Positions 1 through 7,572 are shown, counted from the stretch's first letter. The stretch is 30,228 nucleotides of DNA from an uncultured Collinsella sp. (GCA_900762355.1 CAAFGE010000051.1:1-30228); one strand, 5' to 3'. Notes: generated by a model from the letters alone, not told the origin. Program-made: numbers and translations.

Positions 1-141
1 TAAACTCTCGACAGGAATGAAGCAGCAGGTAAAGCTTGCCATGGCGATAGCGACCGATTGCCCGTACCTCATCCTCGATGAACCGCTGAACGGCCTCGAT
101 CCGGGAAAGCGGAAAACCTCCTGCGACGCGATGCGCAGCGA
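1..141. repeat. Terminal direct repeat marking circular closure
   Basis: Positions 1-141 are identical to 30088-30228. The repeat lies inside a coding sequence that reads in frame across the junction (28583 to 310). A redundancy of exactly 141 bases is typical of a k-mer overlap left when an assembler closes a circle. The unique circle would be 30,087 bp. A biological 141-bp repeat is unlikely because removing one copy restores an intact gene. Confidence 0.9.
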
Positions 142-310
142 GGTGGAGCGGGGACGCAGCGTGCTCATTTCAAGCCATCTGCTCGACGACCTGGCAGACC
201 TCACCAACTCGTTCTACTTCATCGAGGCCGGCACGCTCGTGGAAAAGATCAAGTCGTCCTCGCAGACGCTCAAGCGGGAATACCTCGATACATACGAGCG
301 AGGTGAATGA
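1..310 (+). CDS. ABC permease-ATPase fusion, C-terminal part (continues from 28583)
   Basis: This is the end of the 604-residue fusion that starts at 28583 and crosses the circle junction. It opens in the ABC signature region (KLSTGM, in place of the usual LSGGQ). It then carries the Walker B segment LILDEP with the D-loop NGLDP, and the switch histidine in SSHLLDDL. These are the hallmarks of the nucleotide-binding domain of an ABC transporter. An ATG at 17 is internal and has no ribosome site, so it is not a start. The stop (308-310) overlaps the ribosome site of the next gene at 312, which implies co-transcription and coupling. The substrate cannot be read from sequence. ABC2-type exporters with this layout often move peptides or lipids, but that is inference. 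Confidence 0.9.
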   Translation, partial: KLSTGMKQQVKLAMAIATDCPYLILDEPLNGLDPGKRKTSCDAMRSEVERGRSVLISSHLLDDLADLTNSFYFIEAGTLVEKIKSSSQTLKREYLDTYERGE

Positions 311-311
311 C

Positions 312-740
312 ATGATAGGCAAGAGCTATGCAAAGATAGCGATTGTTGGCCTTGCGATAGGTCTTGCAATGGCGCTGTGCGCATCATTCGCGAGGTATAG
401 GTCCGAGCAATCGTTTATCGATGGCGCTGAGAACGGTTTTGGCATAGACGGGATGTATGTCAGCGATGGCGCGACCGGGCCGTCTATGGCGATTCTCGCA
501 GGCGAAGACATGGAATGGCAAATCTGTAATGGCGATGGCTCTTGTCTGAGTGGTCGTTTGGCCGCAACGAGCGACCCGAATTCGTTCGAACTTCTCGACG
601 ATGATGGAGCGGATTGCGGTTCTGCTCACCTTTCATATGCATCGCGAGACGGGATGGACGGCATTCTCTACGTCTCCCACGAGACTGGCGATTTCAAGAT
701 GCGCAGGACTAACCGAGTGCCGGCTTTTATCGAGGAGTGA
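312..740 (+). CDS. Small membrane-anchored extracytoplasmic protein
   Basis: This 142-residue protein has one hydrophobic segment at about residues 5-24 (KIAIVGLAIGLAMALCASFA), followed by an acidic domain of about 115 residues with three cysteines (WQICNGDGSC, DCGS). It is probably a single-pass anchor or uncleaved signal with an outside domain. A GTG at 303 is in frame, but GAGGTG six bases before the ATG at 312 decides the start. The gene abuts the ABC fusion and probably belongs to the same operon, perhaps as an accessory or substrate-binding subunit (inference). I do not recognise the family. Its first 90 coding bases have a 93% identical second copy at 26073-26162. A GC-rich hairpin follows the stop. 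Confidence 0.75.
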   Translation: MIGKSYAKIAIVGLAIGLAMALCASFARYRSEQSFIDGAENGFGIDGMYVSDGATGPSMAILAGEDMEWQICNGDGSCLSGRLAATSDPNSFELLDDDGADCGSAHLSYASRDGMDGILYVSHETGDFKMRRTNRVPAFIEE

Positions 741-745
741 GAGTT

Positions 746-774
746 CCCGGCGGCCTGCCGATCAGGCCGCCGGG
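746..774 (+). terminator. GC-rich hairpin after the ABC operon
   Basis: A perfect 12-bp stem (CCCGGCGGCCTG with its complement) encloses a 5-base loop, six bases after the stop at 740. No T-run follows, so it could slow polymerase or stabilise the RNA 3' end rather than act as a classic intrinsic terminator. A second dyad lies at 786-817 (arms of 13 bases, 12 of 13 matching, loop of 6). Confidence 0.5.
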
Positions 775-828
775 GTATCGAATCCCGCATTCATCCGTAC
801 ACACACGGACGAATGCGGAAAGCAACCG

Positions 829-1238
829 TGGTATTCCTACAGGAATCGAATCCGTGAGGTCGTTGTCCTGGATACCTGGGCTCCGGAGAGCGGTAGATAC
901 CTGTTCGACGGTCTGACCCAATCGACCTATCGAAACTCGATACATCGGATTGCACGACCCTGGAGGGCATGTTCAGGGGATGCTCAAGCGTCACGGAGCT
1001 TTTTGATCTCGACCGTCTTGACACCTCGAACGTCGAGAACACGTCCTACATGTTCCTCAACTGCCTGACGCTCAAGGCCGCCAGCATCTTGGGATGGGAG
1101 GCGTCCGGAATCACAGACGTCGACCAGATGCTCAGTGGCTGCTCTACCTACATCCTCGCAACCGAGGGGCAGCGCGAGTTCCTGAACAAAATCACCGGCT
1201 CCACGCAGCACGGAATTTGGACCCGCAACCTTTCTTAG
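829..1238 (+). pseudogene. Frameshifted BspA-type (DUF285) leucine-rich repeat fragment
   Basis: The DUF285/BspA surface-repeat signature is seen in the frame ending at 1238: KLDTSDCTTLEGMFRGCSS, then LDTSNVENTSYMFLNC. It ends in a degenerate last repeat and a stop. Upstream, the conserved lead-in (REVVVLDTWAPESGRYLFDG) is in a different frame, and the repeat frame is blocked by a stop at 894-896. The reading frame therefore shifts near 900-925. There is no signal peptide, start codon or ribosome site. Known DUF285 proteins are secreted, repeat-rich cell-surface proteins of gut bacteria; this is a remnant of one. An internal methionine at 969 could in principle give an 89-residue product, but it has no ribosome site. 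Confidence 0.65.
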
Positions 1239-1259
1239 CCCAGATCAAAATACCGGTTG

Positions 1260-1302
1260 TTTCCAGAAATCCTCTAGACGCCTTCTAGATGATTTCTGGA
1301 AA
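1260..1302. terminator. Long hairpin between converging units
   Basis: The arms TTTCCAGAAATC (1260-1271) and GATTTCTGGAAA (1291-1302) pair, and continue through one mismatch into a 6-bp TCTAGA stem with a 5-base loop. The hairpin lies between the BspA remnant (+) and the 3' end of the DUF4143 gene (-). It most likely ends transcription from both sides. The hairpin at 15646-15686 is of the same style, with a TCTAG-containing stem. Confidence 0.6.
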
Positions 1303-1313
1303 TGCAAATAGCT

Positions 1314-2579
1314 TTAGATTCCGAGCGTATCGACCGGAGCAATAACGATGCCTTCGTTAGTTACGTGAGCCGGCATACCAAACCCGATGACGATGAGTTT
1401 CGCCGCAGGTGGCCTCTCCCCGCGATCGACCAGCTTTCGCTCGAGTCGAAGCAGATTTTCCACTGCCTCTGGGACTTGGGGGCTCCCAAGCTTGACCTCA
1501 ATGGCAACCCACGAGCCGTCACGACGATGGACAATCGCGTCGACCTCCAGGTCGTCAGCGTCGTGGTAGTGAGATACGGTCGCATCGCTGGCCGCCGCGT
1601 AAACCTTGAGATCGTGCAGCACGAGGGATTCGAAGAGCAAGCCAAGGGTCTTCGGATCGGATGACAACGACTCCGGGTCCGCACCGATGAGGGCGACGGC
1701 GAGCGATGGGTCCGCAAGGTGCCGCTTCGCGCCCTGCCGCAGCTTCACCGGCGACCTGAGAGCCGGATGCCACGCGGGGACATCGTCGACGATATTGATA
1801 CGGCGCAGCGCGTCCATGTAACCGGTAATCGTATTCTTTGAGACGTCAACGCCCAAATCTCTTTCGATGGACTTCATGCCGGCAAGGGTCGATTCATTGC
1901 GCGCAAGCGAGGAGAGCAAGGCCCTTACCTTAACCGGGTCGCGTTTCACTCCATCCGCCCTCGAAACGTCAGACTCGCAAACACCGTCAATATAGGCGGC
2001 GGCTATCCGCATCGCGTCGGCAGTTGTCTTACCGACCGCTTGGGGCCAACCGCCGCGGCAGAGCAAATCCGCGATACCGGCGATACCGGCGATGGATCCG
2101 AGTGACGCCGCAACGGGATCGCCGGCGAGCAGCGCCCCAAGCGAGACAGCTCCCGACGAAATGCCGAGCTCGAAAAGCGTCATGGTATCCATCCGCAAAC
2201 GGGCGATTCGACCCACACCGCTGTGCATCGGCTGGTTCTCGGCTCGCGGCGTCGCAGATCCGGTGAGAATGAACTGTCCGGGCTCCCCTCCCCTGGCATC
2301 GCATTCGAATCGCACGGCATCCCATAGCTTCGGTTCCTCCTGCCATTCGTCGACAAGCCTCGGGGTCGGTCCGACAATTGCCTGGGCCGGATCGAGACGA
2401 GCGAGCTGGAGGGCCGCAAAACCGCCAGATGGGTCGGAGAGAGATAACGATGACTCGGCAAATCTCTGGGCTGTCGTTGTCTTTCCACACCATTTCGGCC
2501 CCTGAATGAGCACGGCACCGAAAATGCCAAGGTCGCGCTCGACCAAGCAGTCGACGCACCGTCTTATATACCTATCCAT
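1314..2579 (-). CDS. AAA-type ATPase with DUF4143 domain
   Basis: This 421-residue protein matches the archaeal/bacterial ATPase family with a C-terminal DUF4143 domain. The N-terminus has RYIRR, then a Walker A variant (QGPKWCGKTT, about residues 25-34) and a Walker B-like RLVDEWQEEPKLWD (about 75-88). A sensor-like FILTGSATP follows at about 105. The C-terminal half holds the DUF4143 segment, including a restriction-endonuclease-like motif DLEVDAIVHRRDGSWVAIEVK. Members are common in gut bacteria and their cellular role is unsettled. A TTG at 2594 is in frame, but GGAGG eight bases before the ATG at 2579 supports the shorter protein. Four 23-bp repeats lie upstream and may control it. It stands alone on the minus strand. 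Confidence 0.88.
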   Translation of the reverse strand: MDRYIRRCVDCLVERDLGIFGAVLIQGPKWCGKTTTAQRFAESSLSLSDPSGGFAALQLARLDPAQAIVGPTPRLVDEWQEEPKLWDAVRFECDARGGEPGQFILTGSATPRAENQPMHSGVGRIARLRMDTMTLFELGISSGAVSLGALLAGDPVAASLGSIAGIAGIADLLCRGGWPQAVGKTTADAMRIAAAYIDGVCESDVSRADGVKRDPVKVRALLSSLARNESTLAGMKSIERDLGVDVSKNTITGYMDALRRINIVDDVPAWHPALRSPVKLRQGAKRHLADPSLAVALIGADPESLSSDPKTLGLLFESLVLHDLKVYAAASDATVSHYHDADDLEVDAIVHRRDGSWVAIEVKLGSPQVPEAVENLLRLERKLVDRGERPPAAKLIVIGFGMPAHVTNEGIVIAPVDTLGI

Positions 2580-2627
2580 CGCCTTTCCCTCCAATCATCC
2601 ACTTGAAATTATACTGTCTATCTGCGT

Positions 2628-2719
2628 CGTTGGGACAAATAACGATGACTTATTGGGACGATTGACGGTAATTTATTGGGACGATTGACGATAGCTCGTT
2701 GGGACGATTTCCATTTTCT
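2628..2719. repeat. Four tandem 23-bp repeats carrying TTGGGAC
   Basis: TTGGGAC occurs at 2630, 2653, 2676 and 2699, exactly 23 bp apart. The middle two units share TATTGGGACGATTGACG and the outer two begin CGTTGGGAC. The array is upstream of the DUF4143 gene (-) and downstream of the XRE gene (-). An operator array or iteron-like protein-binding site is the likely role. Two further TTGGGACG copies at 18002 and 18028 lie upstream of the toxin-antitoxin operon. Confidence 0.8.
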
Positions 2720-2767
2720 TAAGGCACTAATCAACGAGACCCACTGTGAACTATGAGACGGATAAAT

Positions 2768-2989
2768 TTAGCTGACGCCTCTCATGAGTTCAGCAATGCT
2801 GATTTGAAATCCGTCGGCAATCTTCTTGAGATTTGAGAGGCTGACATTACGCCGACCGACTTCAATGCTCGCGTAGTAGGAACGATCCATTTCAATCAAA
2901 TTGGCGAACTGCTCCTGGCTGCACCCGAGTCCAGCGCGGAGCTCTTTGCATCTCATGCCGAATGATTTCTGAAGCGTCTTCGTATCCAT
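2768..2989 (-). CDS. XRE-family helix-turn-helix repressor
   Basis: This 73-residue, single-domain Cro/CI-type DNA-binding protein has helix 1 in MRCKELRAGLGCSQEQFANL, the recognition region in IEMDRSYYASIEVGRRN, and the usual tail LKKIADGFQISIAELM. In-frame earlier starts at 3004 (ATG) and 3025 (TTG) lie within or next to the palindrome at 3005-3045. I prefer the ATG at 2989, although no clear ribosome site precedes it and the mRNA may be nearly leaderless. It diverges from the surface-protein gene at 3129 and shares the palindromic promoter with it. The simplest reading is an autorepressor that also controls the adhesin (inference). Confidence 0.85.
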   Translation of the reverse strand: MDTKTLQKSFGMRCKELRAGLGCSQEQFANLIEMDRSYYASIEVGRRNVSLSNLKKIADGFQISIAELMRGVS

Positions 2990-3004
2990 GACAAAAAGAG
3001 TCAT

Positions 3005-3045
3005 GGATTGTTGTATAAAAGCCAACGGACTATATACAACAATCC
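3005..3045. promoter_or_regulatory. Symmetric two-way promoter/operator
   Basis: A perfect 13-bp inverted repeat (GGATTGTTGTATA, 3005-3017; complement 3033-3045) has a 15-base spacer. The same bases supply promoter hexamers in both directions. On the plus strand TTGTTG, 17 bases, then TATATA. On the minus strand TTGTTG, 17 bases, then TTTATA. A protein bound here would cover both promoters, so the XRE gene and the surface-protein gene should be controlled together. Confidence 0.75.
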
Positions 3046-3128
3046 CAGTTAAGGCGCATAATTATCTCTATTGGAAAGCACTCTGATGCCCAGTCGGATA
3101 GGGCACGGAAAAGGAATGGAACAGCACA

Positions 3129-6100
3129 ATGACTCAGGGAAATCACTTCGCCGCACTGCCAAGCAAAAAGATTCACACTCCGAAGGGGATTGCGCGTCTG
3201 ACCGTCACCGCGGCGACCATGGCCGCCATGACCGGATCGAGCCTCATCTCACCGTTCGCGGCATTCGCCCAGACCGGTGACGGGGGCACACAGCACCCCG
3301 CCGTGATGTCGCCGATCGCCGCCCACGCCGGCGCGGCATCCGGTACCGGTGCGAAATCCGCCGCACAGACCATCGCGGACCTGCAGAAGGCAGTCGACGA
3401 GGCGAAGGCGAAGGAGGACGCCGCCAAGGCATCCTACGACGAGGCCGCCGGTCCCTACAACGAGGCGGCTTCCGCCCGCGACCAGGCCAAGGCATCCTAC
3501 GATTCGGCAGTCAGCGCCGGTACGGCAGCCGACCGAGCGGCAATGGACGAGTACGCCCGTCAGGTCGCGGAGGGCAAGGACGCCGCCGATGCCGCCGGCA
3601 AGGACCTCGAGCAGGCGAAGGCGGGTCTCGCAGACGCCAAGGCGGATGCATCCGAGAAGGACGAAGCGTACCAGTCCGCCATCAAGGCGGCCCAGAATGC
3701 CAAGGACGCCCTCGATAAGGCCAAGGCCGATGCCGTAAGCGCCACCCCGGAGGCAATCAGTGCCGCCGAGCAGGCCGTGCGCGACGCCCAGGATGCCGTG
3801 AGCAAGGCACAGGCCGACCTCGCCAACGCCAACGCGACGCTTGCCGATGCCCATTCCAAGCTGGTCGCGGCCCAGTCTGCAAAGGATTCCGCAGATACCG
3901 TCCTCGCCGCAGCCCAGCAGAACAAGGACACGGCGGATGCGAAGGCCGCAGCCGCCAGCGCCGCCTACGAGAAGGCGAAAGCCGACCTCGCCGCAGCGGA
4001 GGCCGGTGCCAGCGGTCCTGAGTACGATGCGGCAAAGCAGAAGGTCGCGGACGCGGAGGCAACCCTCGCCGCCGCACGAGCGGTGCAGTCCCAGTGCGAG
4101 TCCGAGCACAAGCAGGCACAGTCCGCTGCGGCAACGGCACAGACCGATCTAAATGACGCCCAGGCGTCCCTCTCCGCGAAGCAGCAGGCGGCAGTCAATG
4201 CCTCGTCCGGCGTGAACGACGCCCAGTCCGCACTCGATGCCGCGAACTCCGACCTCGATGCGGCCAAGCAGGCGAACGCCGATGCCATCGCCAAGCTGGA
4301 TGCCGCGAAGCAGGCTGTCAAGGACGCCGAGTCCGCCAAGGCAGCCGCCGACGAAGAGCTTGCGAACGCCAAGACCGCAAAGGATACCGCTGACGCGGCC
4401 GTGACCGCCGCCCAGCAGAAGGTCGACGAGGCACAGGCGAAACTCGACTCCGCCGACGCACAACTCAAGCAGGGAGCCATCGGCTTCTTCAAGGCCATGG
4501 GTGCCGATTCAGCCATCGAGATCATCCAGAACTGTACACACAAGGACTACACCGAGGTCGGAAACAGCCTCGATGCGACCAGTCTCGACAACATGCTCGC
4601 GGCAATCCCGTACATGAAGTCCATCAACGAGTATCGCAAGTCCGTCGGTCTCTCCGAACTCCAGGTCACCTATAAGCTCATTGCAGCGGCGATAGCCAAC
4701 GCAAACTATTCCGATGTCAAGTTTGGACATTCCATGCAGTTCGATACGACCGAAAACCTCGCATGGAATTATGGAACCGATCCGAAACCGCAGTGGGTTG
4801 ACCAAGAAAAGGCTTTCTTCGATCAGGCGGTTCAGGAGCTCTATGGCGTCACCGGTCTAACCGGTAAGGATGCCGTAGATTTCTACAAGACGCATAGCGG
4901 GATTGAATCCTATGTCAACCAGCACTTCAAGGTTGCCGGATATCCCGCAACCGTCGGTCACTACTTGCATGTCATCAGCCCCGAAATCGGCTATATGGGC
5001 ATGGCAGTCTGCAGCAAGGGAACCTTGAACGGCTGGCAGACCGACAGCCTCGATACCGCAAACCTTGGTTGGGCAGGTTCAGGCTGGAACATGAATCCCA
5101 TGTCCGTCGACGAGTACGAGCAGAAGCTGACCTCCTATATCAACGGCCTCAAGAACGCCAAGAGCGCACTCGACGTAGCCAAGGCCGATCTCGCATCCAA
5201 GAAGCAGGCAGCCGCCGGCGCCGCCACAACCGTCCAGCAGAAGCAGGTCGCGGTGGATTCCGCACAGGCAGGTGTCGATGCCGCAAAGCAGGGTGTTGCC
5301 GATGCCCAGCGTGCCGTCGATGCCACCAAGGCTGATGTCGCCGCCAAGCAGCAGGGCGTCACGGATGCCCAGACCGAGCTTGATGCGGCGAAATCGGACC
5401 TCGATGCCGCCAACGCGGCAGTCGATACGGCAAAGTCGACCGTCCAGCAGAAGCAGGTCGCCTTTGATGCTGCCAACGCAGCCGTAATGACCGCACAGTC
5501 TAAGTTGGATTCCGCCAAGGCGGACACCGCTGCTAAGCAGCAGGGCGTGGACGATGCGAACGCCGACCTCGCGAAGTTCTTCCAGGACGTCGCCGACGCC
5601 AAGAAGGCGGTCGATACCGCAAAGAGCGTCCATGACGCGGCGGCAGCCGACCAGGCCGAGAAGGCGGCAGTCCTCGCAGCCGCCAAGCAAAAGGCGAACG
5701 GCACCGCACGCGCCCTCGCGGATGCCCAGCGTGCCGTCGATGCCGCGAAGGCCGACACCGGCGTTGCCGCCGACAGGCTCACCGGCTCCCAGACCGATCT
5801 TGTGGGCGCACAGTCGAACCTCGACATCCTCACCGGTCTTGCCGCGAAGCTCGCAGAGACACAGCAGCGCGAGCAGGATGCAGTAAAGGCTGTCAATGAC
5901 ACCAAGGCCGCGCTCGATGCCGCGAAGGCGGATGCCATCGCCGCCGAGTCCCTGGTCTCCGCCGCCGAGCAGGCAAAGGCGCAGGCAGACGCCAAGCTGT
6001 CGAAGCTGAACTCCATCGATGCCGGCGCGGCGATCGCTTCCGGCCATGATGTGAACGCGGATGACGCCCTCAACGCGCTTTTCGCCGCAGCAGTCGAGGC

Positions 6101-6443
6101 ACGTGCCAAGGTCGCTCCTGCCAAGGCCATCCTGGACGAGAAGCAGGCCGCGGTGGACGGGCTCCAGTCCGGCTATGATGCGGCACTCGCCGCCTACGAG
6201 CAGGCGAAGTCCGACCGCATCGCAGCGGAGCAGGAGCTTTCCGATGAGATCGCACGACAGGAGGCAAAGGAGGCGGCATACACCCCGAAGCACCTCGCCG
6301 GCACGGATACCGCCCAGCCCGGCAACCTCGCCCAGACCGGTGACCGCGCGGGACTCATCGGCGAGACGTTCGTCATCGGCGGTACCGTCCTCGTGGCAGC
6401 CGGCGTCTTCCTCGATCAAAAGAAGCGCCGCGAGCAGATGTAG
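3129..6443 (+). CDS. LAXTG-anchored coiled-coil surface protein with CAP domain
   Basis: This is a 1104-residue secreted, wall-anchored protein. Residues 1-47 form a long signal peptide with cleavage expected after AFA47. Residues about 75-450 and 670-1045 are Ala/Lys/Asp-rich helical repeats (for example DAAKQAVKDAESAKAAADEE) that should form long coiled coils. Between them (about 450-665) lies a CAP/SCP-like domain: YMKSINEYRKSVGLSELQV, then FGHSMQFDTTENLAWNYG with the family's His and Glu. The C-terminus has LAQTG (1067-1071), a hydrophobic helix and KKRR, a sorting signal of the LAXTG type that class E sortases recognise. A rod-like adhesin presenting a CAP domain is the likely role. Control by the XRE palindrome is inferred. 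A strong terminator follows. No sortase gene is in the window, so a chromosomal one must act. Confidence 0.9.
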   Translation: MTQGNHFAALPSKKIHTPKGIARLTVTAATMAAMTGSSLISPFAAFAQTGDGGTQHPAVMSPIAAHAGAASGTGAKSAAQTIADLQKAVDEAKAKEDAAKASYDEAAGPYNEAASARDQAKASYDSAVSAGTAADRAAMDEYARQVAEGKDAADAAGKDLEQAKAGLADAKADASEKDEAYQSAIKAAQNAKDALDKAKADAVSATPEAISAAEQAVRDAQDAVSKAQADLANANATLADAHSKLVAAQSAKDSADTVLAAAQQNKDTADAKAAAASAAYEKAKADLAAAEAGASGPEYDAAKQKVADAEATLAAARAVQSQCESEHKQAQSAAATAQTDLNDAQASLSAKQQAAVNASSGVNDAQSALDAANSDLDAAKQANADAIAKLDAAKQAVKDAESAKAAADEELANAKTAKDTADAAVTAAQQKVDEAQAKLDSADAQLKQGAIGFFKAMGADSAIEIIQNCTHKDYTEVGNSLDATSLDNMLAAIPYMKSINEYRKSVGLSELQVTYKLIAAAIANANYSDVKFGHSMQFDTTENLAWNYGTDPKPQWVDQEKAFFDQAVQELYGVTGLTGKDAVDFYKTHSGIESYVNQHFKVAGYPATVGHYLHVISPEIGYMGMAVCSKGTLNGWQTDSLDTANLGWAGSGWNMNPMSVDEYEQKLTSYINGLKNAKSALDVAKADLASKKQAAAGAATTVQQKQVAVDSAQAGVDAAKQGVADAQRAVDATKADVAAKQQGVTDAQTELDAAKSDLDAANAAVDTAKSTVQQKQVAFDAANAAVMTAQSKLDSAKADTAAKQQGVDDANADLAKFFQDVADAKKAVDTAKSVHDAAAADQAEKAAVLAAAKQKANGTARALADAQRAVDAAKADTGVAADRLTGSQTDLVGAQSNLDILTGLAAKLAETQQREQDAVKAVNDTKAALDAAKADAIAAESLVSAAEQAKAQADAKLSKLNSIDAGAAIASGHDVNADDALNALFAAAVEARAKVAPAKAILDEKQAAVDGLQSGYDAALAAYEQAKSDRIAAEQELSDEIARQEAKEAAYTPKHLAGTDTAQPGNLAQTGDRAGLIGETFVIGGTVLVAAGVFLDQKKRREQM

Positions 6444-6468
6444 TGCAAATCGCATAACGACTCGGAAA

Positions 6469-6499
6469 GGGGAATCCCGCAAAAGGGATTCCCTTTTTT
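6469..6499 (+). terminator. Rho-independent terminator of the surface-protein gene
   Basis: The stem GGGAATCCC (6470-6478) and GGGATTCCC (6485-6493), with a 6-base loop, is followed by six T's, 26 bases after the stop codon. Confidence 0.92.
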
Positions 6500-6567
6500 C
6501 GTCTTGCCAGCCACGGTTCGTTGAGGCAGCTTCAGCTTAAGGGCCACAGATTAAACCGATCTACAAC

Positions 6568-6615
6568 TGTGACCATATGACTGTGCGCACATGTTAGCAT
6601 GGTCATATGGTCACA
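6568..6615. promoter_or_regulatory. Dyad promoter module A
   Basis: The perfect 14-bp arms TGTGACCATATGAC (6568-6581) and GTCATATGGTCACA (6602-6615) flank a 20-base core. The core contains an extended -10-like TGTTAGCAT (6592-6600). The motif ATGYTA followed at a fixed distance by TATG-TCAC-TATT recurs at 6958-6986 and 8151-8179. In copies A and 8151 the sequence after it opens a five-codon reading frame that stops at once. In copy 6958 the same place is the start of a real gene (6974). A regulated promoter duplicated several times is the best reading. Confidence 0.6.
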
Positions 6616-6652
6616 TATTTATAGCTGCGGTTATGCCGCGGCAACTCAACCG

Positions 6653-6874
6653 TTAGCGCTTATTAAACAGCCAACCAAATCCTGGTTTGCCCAGTTGGCG
6701 CATCTGCCCCACCTGAATCTCCGTCTCCACGCCATCCTTGCCGAAGACGGTGCTCATATTCTTAGCGGTCGGGACGACCGTCTTCGCCTCACCCGTCGTT
6801 AGGTCGAAGCGCTGGCAGCCGACCTGGTTCTCAAGATGGATCTGGCCATCGGATCCAAAGACATTCTGGTACAT
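6653..6874 (-). CDS. Small protein of unknown function
   Basis: This 73-residue hydrophilic protein begins MYQNVFGSDGQIHLENQVG and contains two similar stretches (VFGSDGQ and VFGKDGVE), suggesting an internal duplication. It has no signal or membrane segment and I do not recognise the family. The start is set by AGGAGG five bases before the ATG; the longer upstream frame has no ribosome site. It diverges from the RHH gene at 6974 across dyad module B, so the two may be controlled together. A toxin, antitoxin partner or small DNA-binding protein is possible but unproven. Confidence 0.6.
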   Translation of the reverse strand: MYQNVFGSDGQIHLENQVGCQRFDLTTGEAKTVVPTAKNMSTVFGKDGVETEIQVGQMRQLGKPGFGWLFNKR

Positions 6875-6945
6875 GTCTGCCTCCTCGCAAGAAACTGTCG
6901 ATCCCAAGATAACAGGCGGGCGAATCCGGAGCAGCAGACGCTCGA

Positions 6946-6987
6946 TAATACATGACCATGTTAATGTAGCCATATGCTCACGTATTA
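6946..6987. promoter_or_regulatory. Dyad promoter module B
   Basis: Arms TAATACATGACCAT (6946-6959) and ATGCTCACGTATTA (6974-6987) match at 12 of 14 positions around a 14-base spacer. The 29-base motif shared with modules A and C occupies 6958-6986, with TGTTAATGT as an extended -10-like element. The right arm overlaps the start codon of the gene at 6974, so a bound protein could block it directly. Confidence 0.5.
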
Positions 6988-7168
6988 CAAGCTGGGACCT
7001 TATGTATTAGAGCTCGAACCGCGCCGCCGCGTCACCGTGAACACCGACGGCGAGAACATCGACTACTTCAAGGCGGAGGCCGCCCGCACGGACGTCCCCT
7101 ATCAGGTCATCATCAACATGTACCTGATGGAGTTCCGCATGCAGAAGAGGCACCTCGCGGTCGCGTAA
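6974..7168 (+). CDS. Ribbon-helix-helix protein, BrnA/CopG-like antitoxin candidate
   Basis: This 64-residue protein has a strand-helix-helix pattern like small RHH DNA-binding proteins. The order is RRRVTVNTDGENIDYFKAEA, then VPYQVIINMYLMEF, which resembles the VPYQ-LIN-YL segment of BrnA-type antitoxins. No toxin gene of BrnT type sits next to it. The start ATG lies within dyad module B and no ribosome site is visible, so translation may be leaderless or start elsewhere. Autoregulation through module B is plausible. It may regulate the related dyads at 6568, 8151 and 8203 as well (inference). Confidence 0.6.
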   Translation: MLTYYKLGPYVLELEPRRRVTVNTDGENIDYFKAEAARTDVPYQVIINMYLMEFRMQKRHLAVA

Positions 7169-7236
7169 TACAAATAGGTAAGATCCCACGCGTGTCACGT
7201 CTCGGCGCAATCGGAGCGCCGTCTGCGGCGCGGGGC

Positions 7237-7291
7237 GGAATACGACCGGGCGACCCGGGCAATCTGGCCCCGGATCTCCCGGTCGTATTCC
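7237..7291. terminator. Long hairpin between converging genes
   Basis: The perfect 14-bp arms GGAATACGACCGGG (7237-7250) and CCCGGTCGTATTCC (7278-7291) enclose a GC-rich interior. The hairpin lies between the RHH gene (+) and the membrane-protein gene (-), so it probably terminates both, although there is no T-run. Confidence 0.55.
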
Positions 7292-7320
7292 TACGATATC
7301 GCCCCTAGATCACCAATGTG

Positions 7321-7560
7321 TCAGATAAAGAATGAGGCAATGGCTATGATCACGCCTGCGGCAGATGCAGCGACTGCGCCTTTTTTCCTCTCCTTTAGTC
7401 CGACGAATAGGGTTGCCGTAAAGTAAAGGGCGGAAATGCAGTCTATGGCAAGCAAAACGAGTTCCTTGGGCGGTTTCAGCAAAAGGTCGCTAGCAAAGAG
7501 TAATGCAAGCAGGGCAAAGCCGATTGTGACCAAGTATCTTGATTGATTTTGCGACAGCAT
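7321..7560 (-). CDS. Small membrane protein, about three helices
   Basis: This 79-residue protein has three hydrophobic stretches: VTIGFALLALLFASDLLL, LVLLAIDCISALYFTATLFV and AAGVIIAIASFFI. A basic loop LKERKKG lies between the last two. I do not recognise the family. GAAAGG eight bases before the ATG is the ribosome site. It follows the 37-residue gene at 7573-7686, whose stop codon overlaps this ribosome site, so the two form a small operon. By size it could be an immunity-like or holin-like protein (speculative). Confidence 0.65.
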   Translation of the reverse strand: MLSQNQSRYLVTIGFALLALLFASDLLLKPPKELVLLAIDCISALYFTATLFVGLKERKKGAVAASAAGVIIAIASFFI

Positions 7561-7572
7561 GGCAACTGCCTT

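Noticed and set aside
3249..6482. Long open frames on the minus strand through the surface-protein gene (for example 3249-4109 and 5079-6482)
   Set aside because: They are leucine/glycine/cysteine-rich mirrors of alanine/lysine repeats in a GC-rich gene, with no ribosome sites; the plus-strand gene has signal peptide, domain and sorting motif.
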